From the NCBI GenBank assembly GCA_017465475.1, contig JAFTWC010000050.1, forward strand, positions 26,548 through 90,547: a stretch of DNA of 64,000 bases, read 5' to 3'. Positions 59,461 to 64,000 of this stretch are shown here, one piece after another. Each line of letters begins with the position of its first letter. The stretch's first letter is position 1. Source of the DNA: Lachnospiraceae bacterium. Its GTDB lineage: Bacteria > Bacillota > Clostridia > Lachnospirales > Lachnospiraceae. The position numbers were made by a program, and so were the translations under genes. The notes beneath the pieces were generated by a model that was not told the DNA's origin, ran no database searches, and worked only from the letters and a program-made list of their open reading frames with translations.

Positions 59461-60411
59461 ATGGAAGTGAAGTTTCATTTGCCGGGGTTACGCAGAAACT
59501 ATCCGTTAAACGTTATGTTTTGCGGATTGCTTAAGGGACACCCGGAATTTTTTAGAGAAGGCGTTACCATCGGTTCCTGCTTTGGTGAGTTTCCCACATC
59601 CCTTTGGAACGGCGGAAGAAACTCCAGAGGAGACCAGTGCAGTACCAATTTTGTCAACGTGGTTATTCAAAGCTTAAATGCCTGGAACATTCCGGTCAGA
59701 TTTACCTATACCAACATGCTGTTGGAGGAAGAAGACTTACAGGACCCGTATTGTAACTATTGCCTGAAAGCGGCCCATAACGGTATGAACGGAGTAATTT
59801 TGGTTTCTCCGCTGTTGGAAGAGTATGTGCGCAAGAATTATCCGATGATGAAGATTACCAGCTCCACCTGCAAGCAGATCAAAGGGGTGGAAGGGGTAAA
59901 TGCCGAATTGGAAAAAGGCTATGACATGGTTGTGTTGGATTACAACATGAACAACCGATTCGAGGAATTGGAAAAAATTACGGACAAGGGCAGATGTGAG
60001 ATCCTGATCAATGCTGCCTGTGAGCCGAATTGTGCAAGAAGAGGCGCACACTACAGAAACATTTCCGAGAACCAGAAAAAGATTGTGAAAAACATGAACC
60101 TCCCGCCGGAACAGCACCTTCCGTTAAAAGAGTGGGATTGTAAATATGCCTGCGGAGCACAGCAGAATGTATATACCATTCAGGATTACTGTACTTACGT
60201 GTCTCCGGAAGCAATTTGGGAAAAGTATGTACCGATGGGCTTTCACAACTTCAAGATCGAAGGACGTACCGATGACCTTTTCGTTGTATTGGAGGCCTAC
60301 TGTCATTACATGATTAAGCCGGAGTACCAGGGCCAGGTACGTATTATGATGTTGCGCAATATGGAAGATAAGAAGCTTCTGTATCTGATGCCGCCGCAGC
60401 AGTTGGGATAA
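59461..60411 (+). CDS. U32-family-like protein
   Basis: The 316-residue product resembles collagenase-like U32 proteins, a TIM-barrel family that includes UbiU/UbiV and RlhA. FKIEGRT near residue 263 is the U32 hallmark (xKIEGR), and cysteines in NAACEPNCARRGAHYRN and CKYACGAQQN match the Fe-S-type positions. Family roles include prephenate-type hydroxylation steps (UbiU/V) and rRNA modification, not just peptidase activity. ATG at 59461 follows CGAGGAGGATT. It is 214 nt after the esterase gene; a functional link is not clear. Confidence 0.65.
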   Translation: MEVKFHLPGLRRNYPLNVMFCGLLKGHPEFFREGVTIGSCFGEFPTSLWNGGRNSRGDQCSTNFVNVVIQSLNAWNIPVRFTYTNMLLEEEDLQDPYCNYCLKAAHNGMNGVILVSPLLEEYVRKNYPMMKITSSTCKQIKGVEGVNAELEKGYDMVVLDYNMNNRFEELEKITDKGRCEILINAACEPNCARRGAHYRNISENQKKIVKNMNLPPEQHLPLKEWDCKYACGAQQNVYTIQDYCTYVSPEAIWEKYVPMGFHNFKIEGRTDDLFVVLEAYCHYMIKPEYQGQVRIMMLRNMEDKKLLYLMPPQQLG

Positions 60412-60448
60412 GATGAAAAAAGGAAAAATAAATATAGGATAACCGTGG

Positions 60449-60480
60449 GACCTTCCGCATTGCGCGGGAGGTCTTTTTTT
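60449..60480 (+). terminator. Terminator of the U32-like gene
   Basis: GACCTTCCGC at 60449-60458 pairs with GCGGGAGGTC at 60464-60473 (10 pairs, one G-U) around a 5-nt loop, followed by T7. Confidence 0.9.
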
Positions 60481-60499
60481 GCTAACGGGGCAGAATAAG

Positions 60500-60532
60500 T
60501 CCGTTTTATTGTACTTGATTTTTGCTATTCTT
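60500..60532 (+). promoter_or_regulatory. Repeated promoter-like element, copy 3
   Basis: TCCGTTTTATTGTAC at 60500-60514 matches copy 2 in 14 of 15 positions; the following hexamer TATTCT is at the same distance as TATACT in copies 1 and 2. The downstream gene is the 158-residue Cys/Ser-rich protein at 60564. Confidence 0.45.
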
Positions 60533-60563
60533 ACGGTATAGAGCAGAAAGGAACGTTGATTCT

Positions 60564-61040
60564 ATGAGTAAGAGAGACGAAGAAAAGATTGCAAATGTTT
60601 TAGCTGTGGTGATTGTGTTGGGAATCATTACTTTAATCGGGCTGATTGGGGGTTCGGATAAAGAGAAGGAATGCATAAGGTATGGGTGCGACAGAACGGT
60701 ATCGGGAAGCAGTAACTATTGTTTTCTGCATAAGTCTTATACGGCATCTTTCGGAACATCGGGCTCTTACACCGGTTCCTCCGGAAGTTCAGGTAAAAGC
60801 ACGACAAGTGAAAGCAGCACAGGGAAGAGTTCTTCCGGTTCCTACGCATCGAGCAGCATAAAAAAGAGTTCTTCCCAAAAGAGTAGTTATCCTTCATGGA
60901 GCTCTTATGACGAAGGCTATGATTCGGTTTATGAGGACTATGATTATGACTGGGACCGGTACCAGAGCGACAGCGATTATGCGAACGGAGTAGAGGATGC
61001 CTGGTCGGATCTGGAAGATGAGTGGGAATGGGGTTGGTAG
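60564..61040 (+). CDS. Membrane protein with Cys/His motif and Ser- and Asp/Tyr/Trp-rich tail
   Basis: A 158-residue protein. A single transmembrane helix (IANVLAVVIVLGIITLIGLIG) is followed by CIRYGCDRTVSGSSNYCFLH, a CxxxxC...CxxH group that could bind zinc. A Ser/Thr/Gly-rich segment of about 60 residues leads to an acidic aromatic tail (DEGYDSVYEDYDYDWDRY; WSDLEDEWEWGW). This is a low-complexity surface- or cytoplasm-exposed tail of unknown role. The ATG at 60564 has AAAGGA 11 nt upstream. Confidence 0.7.
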   Translation: MSKRDEEKIANVLAVVIVLGIITLIGLIGGSDKEKECIRYGCDRTVSGSSNYCFLHKSYTASFGTSGSYTGSSGSSGKSTTSESSTGKSSSGSYASSSIKKSSSQKSSYPSWSSYDEGYDSVYEDYDYDWDRYQSDSDYANGVEDAWSDLEDEWEWGW

Positions 61041-61063
61041 TACCATGTGAACTGCGAAGAAAA

Positions 61064-61080
61064 GTCGCCGTAAAGGCGAC
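61064..61080. other. Small hairpin GTCGCC/GGCGAC
   Basis: A 6-bp perfect stem in the 100-nt gap between the 158-residue protein gene and the ADP-ribosylglycohydrolase gene. The same GTCGCC arms appear in the terminator at 50326, but here no T run follows. Confidence 0.35.
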
Positions 61081-61141
61081 CGGGGAATCTGTAAAACATG
61101 ATACAATAGACATTGCAGTATTAGGAAGGAGAGGAATAGCT

Positions 61142-62113
61142 ATGAGAAATAAATGGATTGACGGAATGATGGGCGTCGTGGTAGGGGATGCCCTTGGTAT
61201 GCCGGTACAGTTTGTGAGTCGGGAAGAACTTAGGCAAAATCCGGTAAAGACCATGGAAGGCTACGGAACTTATAATATGCCGCCGGGAACCTGGTCAGAT
61301 GACAGCAGCATGGCATTGGCAACTCTGGTGAGCATCAGGGAGAACAGAGGAATTGACTGCAATGACATTATGGAACGATTCGTTGCGTGGAACTTATACG
61401 GTGAGTATACCCCTGCGGGGAAGTCATTTGATCAAGGGAATACCTGTATGGAAGCTATTTGCAACTACATGTGGAAGCAGGATGCAACGACGTGCGGAAA
61501 AACCGGAGAATGGGCCAACGGAAACGGAGCCCTGATGAGAATTATGCCGGTGTGCCTGTATGCCTATGAAAAGATGAACTGCGGAGCGTGGACGGAAGAG
61601 GAAGCTATGGAACAGGTGCAGCAAGTGGCTGCGCTGACCCATAATCATCTTCGTTCCCATATTGCTTGTGTTATGTATTGCTATATGGTTCGGAGCATTT
61701 TGGATGAAACGGGGACGTTGCGGGAACGGTTGCAAAAAGGCGTGGACGATACGATGCGGTATTACCACAAGGATATATCAACCTATGTAGAACTGGCACA
61801 TTACGGACGGCTGTTTCATTTGGATGAATTTGCGACCTGCAAGGAAGAGAACATTAAAAGTACCGGGTATGTGGTGGATAGTTTAGAGGCCGCTGTGTGG
61901 AGTCTGCTTACGACAGAATCGCTGGAAGAGGCACTGCTTCGTGCGGTAAATCTGGGAGACGATACGGACACGGTGGGTGCCATTGCCGGTGGACTGGCGG
62001 CCCTGTATTACGGATATGAAAGTGCGCCGGAAGAGTGGCGGAGCCGGATTATTAAGCCGGAGCTGTTTGTGGCGGTTTGTGAAGAGATGGAGGGGTGTGC
62101 CGGAGGTGTTTAG
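61142..62113 (+). CDS. ADP-ribosylglycohydrolase family protein
   Basis: A 323-residue enzyme of the ARH/DraG family. Metal and substrate motifs are visible: GVVVGDALGMPVQF near the start, WSDDSSMALA near residue 57, AALTHNHLRS, and GDDTDTVGAIAGGLAALYYG near residue 275. These supply the two-Mg site that removes ADP-ribose from proteins or other targets. The ATG at 61142 follows GGAAGGAGAGG; an open frame from 61022 is not supported. It may pair functionally with the macro-domain protein at 49199, which also acts on ADP-ribose, but the two are 11 kb apart. Confidence 0.92.
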   Translation: MRNKWIDGMMGVVVGDALGMPVQFVSREELRQNPVKTMEGYGTYNMPPGTWSDDSSMALATLVSIRENRGIDCNDIMERFVAWNLYGEYTPAGKSFDQGNTCMEAICNYMWKQDATTCGKTGEWANGNGALMRIMPVCLYAYEKMNCGAWTEEEAMEQVQQVAALTHNHLRSHIACVMYCYMVRSILDETGTLRERLQKGVDDTMRYYHKDISTYVELAHYGRLFHLDEFATCKEENIKSTGYVVDSLEAAVWSLLTTESLEEALLRAVNLGDDTDTVGAIAGGLAALYYGYESAPEEWRSRIIKPELFVAVCEEMEGCAGGV

Positions 62114-62417
62114 GCGGTGAGATTTTGTTATACCCGTTATACGGGGGCATTATGACGAGGTCAAATGAAAAACTAAATTCCAGTCAGGATTAACTTGACC
62201 TTGTATTTTCGATTTTAAGCAAGTTTTTTGAAGATACCCTATGCAAAATACCTTGAAACGTGCTATAATTCGTATTGTTAAGTCTGTTTGTTTGCATGGC
62301 AAACAGACAGCTGGAGCAGTTTGAGCAAAAATAAATTCCACCTGTCTGACGAGATTTTGAGATGAAAATTAGGTTGTACAAGTGGTTGTCTGTCTGCTCT
62401 TTATAGTTTAATCGTGA
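62114..62417. other. Gap between ARH gene and IS30 transposase, with hairpin
   Basis: No gene. GTCTGTTTG (62282-62290) and CAAACAGAC (62300-62308) form a perfect 9-bp hairpin. ACCCGTTATACGGGG near 62133 is a weak terminator-like palindrome behind the ARH gene. The IS left end begins near 62383. Confidence 0.6.
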
Positions 62418-63785
62418 TTAGTGGTCACGATGTTCAATTAATTCCGGTTTTAGCATGACTTCGTCTGGGGAGACTTTGAATTGTCCTGCTAGTGCCGGAA
62501 TTTTTTTGTCCAGAAGCAACATTGCCAGGTCGTATGGCGTGGCACCATTCAAACTGTCTCGTGCTGTGGAGTTGATATGACTTGTCATAAGGTTGATGTC
62601 GTCTTGTGTGTATCTATGCATGCTACGTCCTTTGGGAATAACATATCGGATGTATTCGTGATTCTTTTCCAACCGGGCCTTTTGGTTGGAAACATAGGGA
62701 TCACAGTAGAATACATAGGTACGATGTGTGCCGGTCTGTGTTTTCTCGATGTCCCATGGATTCTTGAATTCGGAGCCGTTGTCTGTAAGGAGTACGGGGA
62801 AATACTTCTTAAATGTACGTATTCCGAGTGTTTCTGTTAGGTTGTTAACTGCATCAATCACACTTTTTTGTGTACAGTTCGGAAGCAGAATAATCAACAT
62901 AAAACTGCAACTTCGAAAAAGAAAGGTCAGAAGACATTTGCCGGCAGCACGGCTTCCTTTTACGGTGTCCATTTCGACTACATCGAGATCGGGATGTGCT
63001 GCCATGAAACGCTCGAAATCAACATAGGTACGTTTATTCCGATATGTTTGGATGAGTTGTTTTGTTTTGCGAGGTTCAGTTCTTTTCTTTCTCTTTTTAT
63101 AACGAACACGTCGTGGGAGGTCAATGTTTCTGGCCTGAAACACGCGTTGGTCGAGATAGTTGTAAAGCGTCCTTCGACAAACAGGAATCTCATCGGCGTG
63201 AACGGCAAAGATATGACTTAAAGGCTGTCCTTTTAGGATAAGAGGAGAGATAAGGACGTTTAGTTCTTGCAGTTCTTCCGGAGTCATGTTGATACCTTCG
63301 CGGGATTTAGACAATGTCTTCTCGTATTGCCGTTGTGCGTAGGCAGCATCGTAAATTCGTTTGACTAATGGACACTTTTTCTGGTTGTCACAGTAGTTAC
63401 AAACATACGGAGGCTTGTTGAGTTTGTCACACTTAAAAGGTAAAAAGTAAATGCAGTGATAGGTTGGATGTTTCCAACACTTTTTGCAGAAGAAAGTACA
63501 ACGGCGTGAGTCATATCTGGAACAATGCTGCTCTTTGCTTGTGAGATCGCAATCGTCGAAATGCTTACAACGCATACAGTCTTTGCTAAGCTTTGGAACA
63601 ACCTCTTTACTATAGCGTTTTACTTCCTTTGCAATGGTTGTAGGGTCTTTGTGTAAAGTGATTGCAATGGAGGAGAAGGAGCTTTTTTGGAGCAACTCCT
63701 GCTCAATGTATATCCGGTTGGATAGAGTTAAATGTTTTTGGTTATGATTTTTCATGGTGAATCCTTTCCGACAGACAGATAACCA
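62383..63785. mobile_element. IS30-family insertion sequence
   Basis: The transposase gene is flanked by imperfect terminal repeats: TGGTTGTCTGTCTG at 62383-62396 and the reverse complement of TGGTTATCTGTCTG at 63772-63785 (13 of 14 identical). Element length about 1.4 kb fits the family's longer members. No target site duplication is evident next to these ends, so the true ends may lie a few bases away or the element may be old. Confidence 0.75.
62418..63755 (-). CDS. IS30-family transposase
   Basis: A 445-residue DDE transposase. The N-terminal HTH is HLTLSNRIYIEQELLQKSSFSSIA, followed by several Cys pairs (CMRCKHFDDCDL; CYC-type, CNYCDNQKKC) that may bind zinc. The catalytic triad is in VEMDTVKGS, LLTDNGSEF and the QKARLEKNHEYIR region with Glu. 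It is about 60 residues longer than the typical IS30 transposase (383) because of the Cys-rich segment. AAAGGATTCACC precedes the start. The frame is intact, so activity is possible. Confidence 0.93.
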   Translation of the reverse strand: MKNHNQKHLTLSNRIYIEQELLQKSSFSSIAITLHKDPTTIAKEVKRYSKEVVPKLSKDCMRCKHFDDCDLTSKEQHCSRYDSRRCTFFCKKCWKHPTYHCIYFLPFKCDKLNKPPYVCNYCDNQKKCPLVKRIYDAAYAQRQYEKTLSKSREGINMTPEELQELNVLISPLILKGQPLSHIFAVHADEIPVCRRTLYNYLDQRVFQARNIDLPRRVRYKKRKKRTEPRKTKQLIQTYRNKRTYVDFERFMAAHPDLDVVEMDTVKGSRAAGKCLLTFLFRSCSFMLIILLPNCTQKSVIDAVNNLTETLGIRTFKKYFPVLLTDNGSEFKNPWDIEKTQTGTHRTYVFYCDPYVSNQKARLEKNHEYIRYVIPKGRSMHRYTQDDINLMTSHINSTARDSLNGATPYDLAMLLLDKKIPALAGQFKVSPDEVMLKPELIEHRDH

Positions 63786-63878
63786 TGTATTATCATAACA
63801 AAAACTATGTGCAAGAGTAAGTTCCAGATTTTGATTTTTTATAGGTGGTAATACGGAATTTAAATTTTCACTTTACGG

Positions 63879-63906
63879 TTGACAAACAGTAATCTTATGA
63901 TATAAT
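63879..63906 (+). promoter_or_regulatory. Promoter of the gene starting at 63968
   Basis: Consensus TTGACA at 63879-63884 and TATAAT at 63901-63906, spacing 16, with TGA before the -10. Confidence 0.85.
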
Positions 63907-63967
63907 TAAAGCAAACATCCGCAAAAAGAGTAAAAAGCGGAAGAATATTAAAAATGGAGGTGAGAGG

Positions 63968-64000
63968 ATGTTATATACTTATCAAGAGTGTATAGAGAAA
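63968..64000 (+). CDS. Start of an unidentified gene cut by the window end
   Basis: ATG at 63968 follows TGGAGGTGAGAGG and encodes MLYTYQECIEK before the window ends. Strong promoter and ribosome binding site support a real gene, but 11 residues do not allow a name. Confidence 0.6.
   Translation, partial: MLYTYQECIEK

Noticed and set aside
60628-61254. 208-codon minus-strand frame
   Set aside because: Overlaps two plus-strand genes with good ribosome binding sites and motifs; low-complexity shadow of the Ser-rich gene.

Overview
The window reads as the chromosome of a spore-forming, motile, Gram-positive anaerobe of the class Clostridia, most likely a gut-type Lachnospiraceae. This is an inference from gene content and order, not from a database search. 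Supporting signs are an alpha/beta-type small acid-soluble spore protein, ylbJ, a chemotaxis receptor, a cobalamin riboswitch feeding an ECF-type S component, many AGGAGG ribosome binding sites, several TGATATAAT extended -10 promoters, and the Firmicutes order rpmB - asp23 - fakA-like - recG and rsmD - coaD - (ylbJ, tmcAL). No rRNA, tRNA or CRISPR array was found.

Layout. 0-6.8 kb is housekeeping: L28, Asp23, FakA-like, RecG and an AAA+ ATPase. 6.8-14.4 kb is a cell-surface glycan block: two family 2 glycosyltransferases, UDP-galactopyranose mutase, and two very large polytopic proteins that look like distant relatives of each other (DUF2298/GT-C type). 14.4-19.2 kb holds a spore protein, rsmD, coaD, a coiled-coil gene, ylbJ and tmcAL. 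19.2-24.4 kb is a LuxR-type two-component system divergent from an ABC-2 exporter. 24.5-28.5 kb is a four-gene chaperone-like operon (DUF5685, J-domain protein, DnaK, zinc ribbon). 28.5-36 kb has two more two-component systems, one beside a CmpB-family membrane protein and one beside a MacB/FtsX-type ABC transporter. 36-46 kb holds an iron-sulfur flavin oxidoreductase, an ABC exporter, a hybrid histidine kinase, the B12 riboswitch with a DUF4430 lipoprotein and an ECF S component, and a chemotaxis receptor.

From about 46.9 kb the character becomes accessory: short and poorly known genes (a 37-residue protein, a nucleoside-deoxyribosyltransferase-like protein, DUF1643, an unassigned DPDNG protein, a macro-domain protein with a C-terminal helical domain, a VWA protein), then an MqsR-like/MqsA-Panacea toxin-antitoxin pair. 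52.8-60.4 kb is a carbohydrate block: a 1336-residue lipoprotein with two GH10 xylanase modules and three beta-sandwich-like repeats, an alpha/beta-hydrolase esterase and a U32-like protein, with an 18-bp tandem repeat array in the gap. An ADP-ribosylglycohydrolase and an IS30-family element close the window; a new gene starts at 63968.

Most likely novel items: (1) the 46.9-51.1 kb accessory run, containing ADP-ribose and nucleotide-type domains; (2) a promoter-like element, TCCGTTTTATNGTAC with a -10 hexamer at fixed distance, found three times in front of small genes; (3) the dedicated DUF5685/J/DnaK/zinc-ribbon operon; (4) the six-unit 18-bp array. All gene functions are read from motifs by eye; no alignment or structure prediction was run.
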